Shown piece after piece: positions 42,989 to 51,519 of a stretch of DNA of 64,000 nucleotides. A model generated the notes under the pieces. It was not told the DNA's origin. It did no database searches and worked only from the letters and a program-made list of their open reading frames with translations. Source of the stretch: Devosia sp. 66-14 (GTDB taxonomy: Bacteria; Pseudomonadota; Alphaproteobacteria; Rhizobiales; Devosiaceae); NCBI GenBank assembly GCA_001899085.1, contig MKVB01000006.1, positions 691,867 through 755,866 on the forward strand. Direction: 5' to 3'. The first letter of the stretch is position 1. Every line of letters starts with the position of its first letter. The translations under genes were made by a program, and so were the position numbers.

Positions 42989-43798
42989 TCAGCCCGCGTA
43001 AAGCTGCAATCCGCCGTCGACGCGCAGCAGCTGGCCGTGGATGAACTTGGCTTCCGGCGAGCAGAGGAACACCACCGCATCGGCGATTTCCTCGGGCTCG
43101 GCGTAGCGGTCCATCGAGACCTTGTTGGAGTTCATCTTGTCCGGGTCAACCGTACGGGTGGCCTGGAACCGGGCGGTCTTGGCGGGGCCCGGGCTCACCA
43201 CGTTGACGCGCACGCCATGCTCGCGGACCTCGTCGGCGAGGCAGCGGGTATAGTGGGTCACGGCGGCTTTCAGCGTCGCATAGATGCCGCCGCCGCTCAC
43301 CCCGATGTGGGCAGCGACCGAGGCGATGTTGACGACGATGCCGTGCTGGCGCTCGACCATCTGCGGCACGAAGGCCTGGGTCACCAGCATGGTGCCGATC
43401 AGGTTGTTGTTGGTCAGCGTGATCAGGTCGTCATAGGTGATGCCGAGGATGTTGTTGGGCACCGGCTTGCCGCCCGCCGCGCCGATATCGCCGCCGGCGC
43501 AGTTGACGAGGATTTCGACCGGGCCGAACTTCTCCTCGATCTCCTTCTTCATATTGTTGACCGCGTCGCGGTCGCCGATATTGCCGGTGACGCCCATCGA
43601 GCGGACACCCAGCCCCTCGATGGTCTTGATCATGACGCCGAGGTTGTCGCCCTCGTTGTATTTGGCGGGGGCGTCCCAGCTCAGGTCATGCACCACGACA
43701 TCGGCGCCGCGCGCGGCGAGCTTCTTCGCCATGACGCTGCCAAGCCCACGGCCCGAGCCGGTCACGAAAGCGATTTTGCCTGAAAGATCCTTTGCCAT
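42989..43798 (-). CDS. SDR oxidoreductase, sugar operon
   Basis: 269 residues from ATG 43798, with GGAGG six bases upstream. The NAD(P) loop is VTGSGRGLGSVMA, NCAGG the structural motif and YATLKAAVTHY the catalytic Tyr-Lys. The C-terminal segment (FIHGQLLRVDGGLQLYAG) is standard. Last gene of a minus-strand block with a sugar isomerase and an ABC transporter, so it probably oxidises the imported sugar or polyol. Confidence 0.93.
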   Translation of the reverse strand: MAKDLSGKIAFVTGSGRGLGSVMAKKLAARGADVVVHDLSWDAPAKYNEGDNLGVMIKTIEGLGVRSMGVTGNIGDRDAVNNMKKEIEEKFGPVEILVNCAGGDIGAAGGKPVPNNILGITYDDLITLTNNNLIGTMLVTQAFVPQMVERQHGIVVNIASVAAHIGVSGGGIYATLKAAVTHYTRCLADEVREHGVRVNVVSPGPAKTARFQATRTVDPDKMNSNKVSMDRYAEPEEIADAVVFLCSPEAKFIHGQLLRVDGGLQLYAG

Positions 43799-43810
43799 AG
43801 CGGCCTCCAA

Positions 43811-44794
43811 TCACATTAGTCCAAGGGCCTTGAGGTTCGCGGCGCTCTTCCGGTACTGCCCAAGCTCGTAATCGATCAATTCGTGGTCGGCATTGCGCTG
43901 CCACGGGGTGCGCCATTCCTCGCCCACTTCGAACCGGTTCTTCTGCACGGCGAGCAGGCATGCGGCGAGGTCTTCGGCCTGCTTGGGGGCGTAGCCGTGC
44001 CACCACTCGGGCGTATAGAGCTTGACGTGCCGGTCCTCGAGCGCACCGATCTCGATACAGGCGAGCATCTCGTCATTGTGCTCGGCGAGGATGTCGAACA
44101 TCTGCTTGTGCGGCACGCAACCGTCGCCCGAAGGGCAACGGACCAGGCGGAAGCCGTCGGGCTCGATCACCGCACGGTAATCCTTGACGTGGCAGTGGCG
44201 CACATAGGGCGCGATCACCCGGGTGAAATCGAGCGGCGACTCGCCCACCGGGAAGGTGTTGGCCATATCGAAGACGATGCGGACATTGGGACCGTACTCG
44301 TCGCAGAAATTGACCAGCTCGCGCGAGGTGAAATCCTGGTGGTTCTCGATCAGCAGCACGACGCCGGCGGCGGTCAGCTTGGGCACGGCGGCCTCGAGCT
44401 TCTCGTGCACCGAGGCTACGAGATCGTGCCACTTCTGGCCGGCCGCGGCGCGATCACCGCAGAGGATCGGGGTCAGGGCGACGCGGATATATCTGGCATC
44501 GAGCGCGGTGGCGGCGTGGATCAGCATGTCCATGTCGCCATGCTGCAGTCCGGAACTGACGATGCGTTTCCAGCCAAGACCGTCGAGGCGCTGCTTCAAG
44601 GCCGCGAGTTCGGCGTCGGACTTGTCCTTCAGCCAGCCTTCCCACAGCTCGATGGCCTTGCCGCCCAGTTCCTCGGTCAGCTTGATGAAGCCCTCGAGGC
44701 CGACCCCGTCGGGGTTGTGGCGCGGTGTGCCGGAGCCCTGCAGGCCGAGATAATAGGTGAGGCCATAGGGGTTGAGGCCGGTCGTGAGTTTCAT
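43811..44794 (-). CDS. sugar phosphate isomerase/epimerase (TIM barrel)
   Basis: 327 residues. LLIENHQDFTSRELVNFC, VRIVFDMANTFPVGESPLDF and YVRHCHVKDYRAVI supply the Glu, Asp and His metal ligands of the xylose-isomerase-like fold, with a further His near LQHGDMDMLIHA. It likely isomerises or epimerises the keto-sugar formed by one of the two SDRs. It is encoded 12 bases upstream of the downstream SDR. Confidence 0.9.
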   Translation of the reverse strand: MKLTTGLNPYGLTYYLGLQGSGTPRHNPDGVGLEGFIKLTEELGGKAIELWEGWLKDKSDAELAALKQRLDGLGWKRIVSSGLQHGDMDMLIHAATALDARYIRVALTPILCGDRAAAGQKWHDLVASVHEKLEAAVPKLTAAGVVLLIENHQDFTSRELVNFCDEYGPNVRIVFDMANTFPVGESPLDFTRVIAPYVRHCHVKDYRAVIEPDGFRLVRCPSGDGCVPHKQMFDILAEHNDEMLACIEIGALEDRHVKLYTPEWWHGYAPKQAEDLAACLLAVQKNRFEVGEEWRTPWQRNADHELIDYELGQYRKSAANLKALGLM

Positions 44795-44822
44795 CTGGTC
44801 ACCGCCTTCGAGTCAGTGAGAG

Positions 44823-45536
44823 TTAGCGCAATCCAGCATCTACAGTAATCGACTGCTTGGTGATCATTCGACTGTCGTCGGATGCGAGGAACAGCACCAT
44901 ACGGGCGATCTCGTCGCCGAGCAGTACCTGCTGGATGGTCTGGCGCGACACGACATGGTCGATCGAGGCCTGATCCTTGAACCACAGCCGCTTCTGCCGC
45001 TCGGTGATCACGGCGCCGGGTTCGATGGCGTTGACGCGGATATTGTCGACACCGAAACCGCGGCCAAGGGCGCGCGTCAGGCCGATGATCGCCGACTTGG
45101 CGGTGGCGTAGACCGGCATGTTCGAGGCACCGCCGCGCCAGGCGATCGAAGAGAAGTTGATGATCGAGCCGCCGCCTTCCGCCTTCATCTGCTCGCGCAC
45201 CGCCTGGGCAGCGAAGAATTGCGGCCTGAGATTCAGGTCGAGCGAGGCATCCCAGTATTCTTCGGTGACGGTGTCGATCTCGTGCCGATCGTCATTGGCG
45301 GCGTTGTTGACCAGCACGGTGATATTGCCGAGCCGGTTCCTGACCACGTCGATGGCGGCCTTCAGCCCGGTGACATCGGTGATGTCGCAGTTGATGAAGT
45401 GCGCCCCGGTCTCGTCGGCGATGGCTTGTCCGTCCTGATCGAGGATATCGACGAAGCCGACCTTAGCCCCCTGCCCGGCGAAGGCGCGGACGATATCGGC
45501 GCCGATGCCGGAGGCGCCGCCGGTGACGAAAACCAC
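44823..45536 (-). CDS. SDR oxidoreductase, sugar operon, start uncertain
   Basis: 237 residues from GTG 45536, beginning right at VFVTGGASGIGADIV. Thirteen codons upstream in the same frame an ATT at 45575 would give a normal SDR N terminus (TKFAKYPSLEGRV), 10 bases after AGAGG; no ATG, GTG or TTG exists between the in-frame stop and the GTG. ATT is a rare start, so either is possible. NNAAND and YATAKSAIIGL are the other SDR motifs. It lies between the isomerase and transporter genes. Confidence 0.88.
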   Translation of the reverse strand: MVFVTGGASGIGADIVRAFAGQGAKVGFVDILDQDGQAIADETGAHFINCDITDVTGLKAAIDVVRNRLGNITVLVNNAANDDRHEIDTVTEEYWDASLDLNLRPQFFAAQAVREQMKAEGGGSIINFSSIAWRGGASNMPVYATAKSAIIGLTRALGRGFGVDNIRVNAIEPGAVITERQKRLWFKDQASIDHVVSRQTIQQVLLGDEIARMVLFLASDDSRMITKQSITVDAGLR

Positions 45537-45588
45537 CCGCCCCTCGAGACTGGGGTATTTTGCAAACTTGGTAATTTCGGGTCCGCCT

Positions 45589-46695
45589 CTAGATCAGTCG
45601 CGTCGTCGCCGGATCGAACAGGCAGGCGCGGGTCATGTCGACGGCGAGCGGCATGTCCTCGCCGGTCCTGGGTGCCTCGTCCGGGGAGAAGCGGCCGACC
45701 ACTTCGCGATCGCCGAACTTCAGCACCGCCATGGTCTCGGCGCCGGTCGGCTCCACCACTTCCACCGGAGCCGACATGGTGGCGAAACCCTGCTTGCCGC
45801 TGTTGCTGGCGGACTGACGGCTGAGATGCTCGGGCCGGATGCCGAGGATCACCTTCTTGCTCTGGGCCCGATCGGCGACGCCATTGTGCAGCGGCAGGCT
45901 GGCAACGCCGCCGCCCGACAGCGGGAAGTTGACCGCCGGGGCGCCACCCGACGAGGTGATCTCGGCGTCGATGAAGTTCATCGACGGCGAGCCCATGAAC
46001 CCGGCGACGAAGATATTGGCCGGACGGTTGTAGACGGTGTCGGGATCGGCGAATTGCTGCACCTCGCCCTGGTGCATCACGGCGATGCGCGAGGCCAGCG
46101 TCATGGCTTCGACCTGGTCATGGGTGACATAGATCGTGGTCTTGCCGATGCGCTGATGCAGCTTCTTGATCTCGGTGCGCATGTCGACGCGCAGCTTGGC
46201 ATCGAGGTTGCTGAGCGGCTCGTCGAACAGGAACAGCGCCGGATCGCGCACCAGGGCGCGGCCCATGGCGACGCGCTGGCGCTGACCACCCGAGAGCTGG
46301 CCCGGCTTGCGCTTCAAAAACGGCTCGATCTGCAGCAGGGCAGCGACGCGCGCGATGGTCTTTTCCTGCTCGGCCTTGGGCACGCCTCGGCTTTCCATGC
46401 CGAAGGCCATGTTCTCCTTGACCGTCATGGTCGGATAGAGCGCATAGGACTGGAACACCATGGCGATGTCGCGGTCCTTGGGCTGCACCGAGTTGACCAG
46501 CCGGTCGCCGATATAGATCTCGCCGGAGGTCACCGTCTCGAGGCCGGCGATCATCGCCAGCAAGGTGGATTTGCCGCAGCCCGAAGGCCCGACCAGGGCG
46601 ATGAACTCGCCGGTATTGGCCTCGAGGTCGACACCCTTCAGCACTTCGACGACGCCGAAGCTCTTACGCAGGTTCCTGATGGTCAAGGACGCCAT
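45589..46695 (-). CDS. sugar ABC transporter ATP-binding protein (UgpC/MsmK-like)
   Basis: 368 residues. Walker A is GPSGCGKST, the signature LSGGQRQRVAMGRALV and Walker B LFLFDEPLSNLDAKL. A C-terminal OB/TOBE domain of about 120 residues (VILGIRPEHLS) marks it as the ATPase of a carbohydrate CUT1 importer. It energises the two permeases encoded directly upstream, with one base between the stop and start. Confidence 0.95.
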   Translation of the reverse strand: MASLTIRNLRKSFGVVEVLKGVDLEANTGEFIALVGPSGCGKSTLLAMIAGLETVTSGEIYIGDRLVNSVQPKDRDIAMVFQSYALYPTMTVKENMAFGMESRGVPKAEQEKTIARVAALLQIEPFLKRKPGQLSGGQRQRVAMGRALVRDPALFLFDEPLSNLDAKLRVDMRTEIKKLHQRIGKTTIYVTHDQVEAMTLASRIAVMHQGEVQQFADPDTVYNRPANIFVAGFMGSPSMNFIDAEITSSGGAPAVNFPLSGGGVASLPLHNGVADRAQSKKVILGIRPEHLSRQSASNSGKQGFATMSAPVEVVEPTGAETMAVLKFGDREVVGRFSPDEAPRTGEDMPLAVDMTRACLFDPATTRLI

Positions 46696-47604
46696 TTACT
46701 TGATTGCTCCCTGGGTAAGGCCGCGGACGAAGTATTTTCCGCCGAAGAAATAGACGAGCAGCGGCGGCAGCGCGCCGATCAGCACGGCCGCACTCATCAC
46801 GTCGTAGGTACGGACGGTGGTGCCGCTCATCGAGAGGGCGACCAGTGCCGCGGTGATAGGCTGGTTGGAACCCGAGTTGAGCACCACGCCGAACAGGTAT
46901 TCGTTCCAGATGCCGGTGAACTGCCAGATCACCGTGACGATGATGATCGGCGGCGACAGCGGGATCATGATCTTCCAGAAGATGCGCCAGAAGCCGGCGC
47001 CGTCGATGCGCGCCGCCTTCAGCAGATCGTCCGGGATCGAAACGTAGTAGTTGCGGAAGAACAGGGTGGTGAAGCTCAGGCCCTGGATGCAATGCACCAG
47101 GATCAGGCCGTAGACCGAGTTGGCGAGGCCGATCTGGCCCAGCGTGAACGCCCAGGGCAGCAGCGCGATCTGACCGGGCATGAACACGCCGAGCAGCATG
47201 CAGCCGAAGACGATCTCGGAGCCCGGGAACTTCCACTTCGAAAGGATGTAGCCGTTGATGGCGCCGAGCGCGGTGGAAATGATGGTCGCCGGGATGACCA
47301 TCGCCACCGAGTTCCAGAAGTAGCGGGCCACGCCGTTGCACTGGCCGCCGATGCAGAAATCGCTCCACGCCTGCGGCCAGGCATCGAGGCGGAAACTCTG
47401 CGGCAACGAGATCAGGCCATTGGCGCCGATCTCGATGTTGGTCCGGAACGAGTTGAGGAACACCACCAGGAACGGAACGATGTAGACGATCGAGATCAGG
47501 CCGAGCAGGCCGTAGATGACGATGCGCGAGATCAGCCGGCGCCGGCTGGCTATTCCCGCCTCTCGGTCCTCGACCGCGGCGGTACCGTAAACAGCGTCAG
47601 CCAT
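46696..47604 (-). CDS. sugar ABC transporter permease, MalG-like
   Basis: 302 residues, six membrane helices. The first is IVIYGLLGLISIVYIVPFLV; the EAA loop is KAARIDGAGFWRIFWKIMIPL. There is a longer N-terminal tail (about 22 residues) before the first helix. Its start overlaps the stop of the other permease by eight bases. Confidence 0.94.
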   Translation of the reverse strand: MADAVYGTAAVEDREAGIASRRRLISRIVIYGLLGLISIVYIVPFLVVFLNSFRTNIEIGANGLISLPQSFRLDAWPQAWSDFCIGGQCNGVARYFWNSVAMVIPATIISTALGAINGYILSKWKFPGSEIVFGCMLLGVFMPGQIALLPWAFTLGQIGLANSVYGLILVHCIQGLSFTTLFFRNYYVSIPDDLLKAARIDGAGFWRIFWKIMIPLSPPIIIVTVIWQFTGIWNEYLFGVVLNSGSNQPITAALVALSMSGTTVRTYDVMSAAVLIGALPPLLVYFFGGKYFVRGLTQGAIK

Positions 47605-48517
47605 TGCGAGCCTCCCGGCGCCGACGCCACACGAGATAGAGCGAGTAGGGCACGAGGACGATGGCCAGTGCCGCCAGCACCATCATGGCTGCTGCAGCGC
47701 CCTGCCCGATCTCGCCACGCTGGAACATGAAGTCGTAGACGTAAGTGGCGGGGAAGGTGGTCGAGATGCCCGGACCGGAATTGGTCAGCGCCACGGCGAG
47801 GTCGAAGGTCTTGATGGCAAATTGCAGCAGCACCACCGCGACGGCGATGAAGATAGGCCCGATGGTGGGCAGGATCACCTTGCGATAGGTGCGGAACCAA
47901 CTGGCGCCGTCGATCTGCGCCGCCTTGATGATGTCGGGGTCGACCGAGCGGAGGCCGGCGAGGAACAGCGCCATCGAGAAGCCCGCGGAGCCCCAGATGC
48001 CGGTGATGATGATGGCCCAGATGGCGTTCTTGCGGTCGGAGGTGAGGGCGAACTGGAAGTCGGTCCAGCCCCACGAATTGACCAGGAACTGGATGCCGCT
48101 CGAGGGATTGTAAAGCCACTGCCACACGGTACCGGTGGCGATGAAGCTGACGGCGAGGGGGTAGAGGAAAATCGTGCGCCAGAACGACTCGGCGCGGATC
48201 CTCTGGTCGATCAGGATGGCCAGCAGCAGGCCGAATGCCATCGAGATGGTGACGTAAAAGAGCGAGAAGAACAGCAGGTTGTTGTAGGCCACGCTCCAGC
48301 GGCGGTTGGTCCAGAGCGAGACGTAGTTCTCAAAACCCTTGAAACCGTAGCTGGGCAGCAGGGTGGAGTCGCTGAGCGAGATATAGAATGTCCAGCCCGC
48401 GAAGACGAAGACGTAGATGAAGGACGCAAGGATGGACGGCGCGATGATGAATATCGGGGTCCACTTCTTGATGCGGTCCCAGGTGCTCGTGCCAGCCGAA
48501 ACGGCCTGACCTGCCAT
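47597..48517 (-). CDS. sugar ABC transporter permease, MalF-like
   Basis: 306 residues from ATG 48517; a TTG two codons upstream has the better spacing from GGGAGGG. Six helices, the first IKKWTPIFIIAPSILASFIY. The EAA loop is KAAQIDGASWFRTYRKVILP. It forms a heterodimer with the MalG-like protein and receives substrate from the binding protein encoded upstream. Confidence 0.93.
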   Translation of the reverse strand: MAGQAVSAGTSTWDRIKKWTPIFIIAPSILASFIYVFVFAGWTFYISLSDSTLLPSYGFKGFENYVSLWTNRRWSVAYNNLLFFSLFYVTISMAFGLLLAILIDQRIRAESFWRTIFLYPLAVSFIATGTVWQWLYNPSSGIQFLVNSWGWTDFQFALTSDRKNAIWAIIITGIWGSAGFSMALFLAGLRSVDPDIIKAAQIDGASWFRTYRKVILPTIGPIFIAVAVVLLQFAIKTFDLAVALTNSGPGISTTFPATYVYDFMFQRGEIGQGAAAAMMVLAALAIVLVPYSLYLVWRRRREARNG

Positions 48518-48597
48518 TGCCAACGGAATACCCTCCCAACCGGCCACCAAAGGGAACCGGCCGCGGGCTGGAGGCCCGCGGCCGGATCGTCAGATGG

Positions 48598-49872
48598 TTA
48601 CATCTGAGCTTCAACGGCGTCGGCCATCAGGTTGGCCGCCTCTTCCGAAGTCATTTCCGGCGTGTTCACGAACTCGGTGATGAGGTCCATCATCGCGCCG
48701 CGATACTTCTGGAGCACGGTCATGTTGTGCGCCATGGAGCGGACCAGCGCGCCATCCTCGATCGAGGCCTTCAGCGCGACCTGGCTTTCCTGCTGGCAGA
48801 CGTTGAAGCCGTCCGACAGGTCGACATCGAGACGCGCCGGGATCGAGCCCTTCGAGATGTTGAAGGTCTTCTGGAACTCAGGCGACAGGATCAGGCTGGC
48901 GAGCAGCTTCTGGCCTTCCTGGTAGTCCGGGTCGTTCTGCTTGAAGAACACCACGGAGTCGGAGTTCAGGATGAAGCCCGGCTTGCCCCAGTCGGTCGGA
49001 GCCTGGCCGCACAGGATGTCGACGCCCGGCTCCTTGCCGACCGACTTGATGGTGCCCAGTTCCCAGTCGCCCATGATGAAGAACAGCGCGTCGCCGTTGA
49101 CCATCATGTTGGAGGCGGTGTCGTAGTCGCGGCCGGCGATGGCCGGGTCCATGTACTTCGAAACCATCAGGCGCATCTGGTCGAAGGCCTTGATCATGCC
49201 CGGCGAACGCAGGGCGTCGACGTCGGCTTCGACGAACGCCTTGCGGTAGAGATCGAGATCCTGCCCGTAGACGATGTTTTCGAAGGTGGTGGCGTCGGTC
49301 CAGTCGGCCGAGAGGTGGGCAAGGCAGATCTTGCCACCGGCAATGGCCTTGTCGCAGGCGGCGTTGAAGTCGGCCCAGGTCTTGGGCAGCTCGGTCACGC
49401 CGACGGCTTCCATCGCCGCCTTGTTGCCCCAGATCCAGTTGATGCGGTGGATGTTCATCGGGGCGGCGACCCACTTGCCGTCCGGCTTCATCACCGGCAG
49501 CAGTTCAGGGGCGACGACGGCATCCCAGTTCTCGGCCTTGGCCAGTTCGTCCATGTCGGCGGTGCCGCCGGTGGCGTTCCACTCGGCGATTTCCGGACCC
49601 TTCAGCTGCACGGCGGCCGGGGCGTTGCCGGCGACGACGTCGGCGCGGAGCTTGGCGAGGGTGTTGGCGGTGTGACCGGCAATGGCGGTCTGCTCCCAGG
49701 TGCCGCCGGCTGCGGTGAACATCTCACCGAGCTTGGCAATGGAGGCGGCGTCGTTGCCGGACGCCCACTGGTGCAGCATCAGCACCTTGGGGGCGGCCAT
49801 CGCCGTGCCCGAAAGCAAGGCGGCAGCAAGCATCGTGGTCGCGGCAGCCGCGACCTTGGTCGTGAAGGTCAT
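48598..49872 (-). CDS. extracellular sugar-binding protein (SBP_bac_1)
   Basis: 424 residues from ATG 49872. The signal peptide TKVAAAATTMLAAALLSGTA is cleaved near AMA. The mature protein has the two-lobe family-1 pattern: QWASGNDAASIAKLGEMF, LPKTWADFNAACDKAIAGG, ALFFIMGDWELGTI and FNISKGSIPARLDVDLSD. A CxxE-like VCQQESQ and a lone DILCGQ suggest one disulfide. First gene of the minus-strand transport block. The sugar cannot be deduced. Confidence 0.94.
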   Translation of the reverse strand: MTFTTKVAAAATTMLAAALLSGTAMAAPKVLMLHQWASGNDAASIAKLGEMFTAAGGTWEQTAIAGHTANTLAKLRADVVAGNAPAAVQLKGPEIAEWNATGGTADMDELAKAENWDAVVAPELLPVMKPDGKWVAAPMNIHRINWIWGNKAAMEAVGVTELPKTWADFNAACDKAIAGGKICLAHLSADWTDATTFENIVYGQDLDLYRKAFVEADVDALRSPGMIKAFDQMRLMVSKYMDPAIAGRDYDTASNMMVNGDALFFIMGDWELGTIKSVGKEPGVDILCGQAPTDWGKPGFILNSDSVVFFKQNDPDYQEGQKLLASLILSPEFQKTFNISKGSIPARLDVDLSDGFNVCQQESQVALKASIEDGALVRSMAHNMTVLQKYRGAMMDLITEFVNTPEMTSEEAANLMADAVEAQM

Positions 49873-49986
49873 AATTGTCTCTCTCCCTTGAAAGCGCCTG
49901 TCGCCACCCCGGCTCTCCCTGCCGGCCCCTGTGGCTACTTGCGCTTTTCTCCCGGCGGTGCACATCCTCCTGCGCACCGTCGTATT

Positions 49987-50002
49987 AGTTCTATGGTGAA
50001 CT
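49987..50002. promoter_or_regulatory. candidate operator for the ROK regulator
   Basis: AGTTC and GAACT flank a 6-base spacer inside an AT-rich patch, between the divergent binding-protein and ROK genes. It is the only AT-rich inverted repeat in that gap and suits control of both promoters by the ROK protein. Confidence 0.45.
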
Positions 50003-50038
50003 TATTCGGCTTGTCAACGCGCTTGGGGAGGGGGAGGC

Positions 50039-51238
50039 GTGAATCGGATCGAGCTCAAATCTCTACTTGCTGACAGTGCTTTAGCGACTCCCGCGGGGAG
50101 AATTGTGCGCACCCTGAGCGAGCGGGGCGCGCTGAGCGCGACACAGCTTGCGCGGCTCACCGGGCTGGCCAAGTCGACGGTTTCGACAGCTCTCGCCGAG
50201 CTCCGACGCTCGCAGATGGTGGTGGAAATCGGCAGCGAATCCGTCGGCGGCGTCGGTCGTCCGGCCACGGCGCTGACGCTCAATCCGCGCGCCGGCACCT
50301 GCATCGGCATCCTGATCGGCTCGACCGAAATCCAGGTCATCCTGGCCGACGTGGCGCACACGATTCTGTCGGACAAGACCATCAACCTCGAGGTGGACTA
50401 CTCGCCTCAGACCGCCATCCAGCATGTGCGCCAGCTGATCACCGAGGCCTATGAGGGGCAGTGGCAGCGCCAGGACGGCCTGCTCGGGGTCGGCATAGCG
50501 GTGGGTGGTCCGGTCAACCCGGTGACCGGCACGGTGCTGCGGGCCGGCGGCATGCCGACCTGGGCCGGGGTCGACATGCGCGAGCTGTTCGGCCCGATCT
50601 TCCCCGACGTGCCGATCTTCTGCGACAACGAATCCAACTGCTCGGCCATCGCCGAGATGACCTGGGGAGCGGCGCAGGGACACGACGATTTCGTGGTCTA
50701 TACGCTCGATCTGGGCATTGGCGGCGCCATCGTCGCCGGCGGCCGGGTGCTGCGCGGCATTGCCGGCGGCGCCGGCGAGTTCGGCCATGTGGTGCTCGAT
50801 CCGCAGGGCCCGCTCTGCCGCTGCGGCAACCGCGGCTGCATCGAGGTCTATGCCAGCTTCCGCGAACCGCTGGCCGAAGCGGAGCGACATTTCGGCCGCT
50901 CGCTGCGGCTGACCGACGTGGTCGAGCTGGCGATGGGCGGCGATGAACTGTGCAGCCGCCTGATCGCGCGCGCCGGCGAAGCGGGCGGGCACGGTCTCGG
51001 CCTGATCGGCTCGGTGTTCAACCCGACGCTGGTGGTGGTGAGCGGCCGGCTGGCCGCGGCCGGCGACATCCTGATGAAGCCGCTCGCCGAGAGCTTCGAG
51101 CGCTATACGCTGGTCAAGCATGGGGACGTTCCCGACGTAGCCCGCACCGTGCTTCGCCCCAGCCGGTTCTCCGACAATGGCGCCTGCATGGGCGCCGTCG
51201 GGCTGGTGCTGCGGCACCACGGACGGCTGGTGAACTAG
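50039..51238 (+). CDS. ROK family transcriptional regulator
   Basis: 399 residues from GTG 50039, with a long GGGAGGGGGAGG before it. The N-terminal winged helix (LSATQLARLTGLAKSTVSTAL) precedes a ROK sugar-kinase-like domain with the CxCG...C zinc site in LCRCGNRGCIEVYAS. It senses a sugar or sugar phosphate and should repress the divergent transport operon. The sugar-kinase Asp (IFCDNESNCSAIAE) is present, though ROK regulators generally do not phosphorylate. Confidence 0.93.
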   Translation: MNRIELKSLLADSALATPAGRIVRTLSERGALSATQLARLTGLAKSTVSTALAELRRSQMVVEIGSESVGGVGRPATALTLNPRAGTCIGILIGSTEIQVILADVAHTILSDKTINLEVDYSPQTAIQHVRQLITEAYEGQWQRQDGLLGVGIAVGGPVNPVTGTVLRAGGMPTWAGVDMRELFGPIFPDVPIFCDNESNCSAIAEMTWGAAQGHDDFVVYTLDLGIGGAIVAGGRVLRGIAGGAGEFGHVVLDPQGPLCRCGNRGCIEVYASFREPLAEAERHFGRSLRLTDVVELAMGGDELCSRLIARAGEAGGHGLGLIGSVFNPTLVVVSGRLAAAGDILMKPLAESFERYTLVKHGDVPDVARTVLRPSRFSDNGACMGAVGLVLRHHGRLVN

Positions 51239-51277
51239 AGCGAGCGGTTGGTGAACTGGGCCCCCCGGCCGACAGGG

Positions 51278-51410
51278 CGGTGCGGGAAGAGTACCCCTTC
51301 CCCTGTCCCCTCCCCGCAAGGGGGAGGGAGACGCCTACACTGATGCCGGTGTTTTGGTCTCCTCCCCCCTTGCGGGGGAGGGACAGGGTGGGGGTGCTCT
51401 TCCCGCACCG
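51278..51410. repeat. intergenic palindrome, CTCCCCC family, copy 4
   Basis: Outer 14-base arms CGGTGCGGGAAGAG and CTCTTCCCGCACCG are perfect. Inside, CCCTGTCCCCTCCCC and GGGGAGGGACAGGG pair, with a central CTCCCCC/GGGGGAG hairpin pair. It lies between the ROK gene and the SDR-like gene at 51520. Confidence 0.8.
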
Positions 51411-51519
51411 AGCTATCCCACGTGCGACAGCCCTCACGCGCAGCGGCAATCTTACGCCTTGCTCCTCGCCGCCGTCTCGAACACCCTCCCGCCTCTCTCG
51501 CAAAAAGGAGTCGCGCGGC

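Noticed and set aside
45505-47730. Long plus-strand open frame (741 codons)
   Set aside because: Entirely antisense to the ABC ATPase and permease genes, which have all expected motifs.
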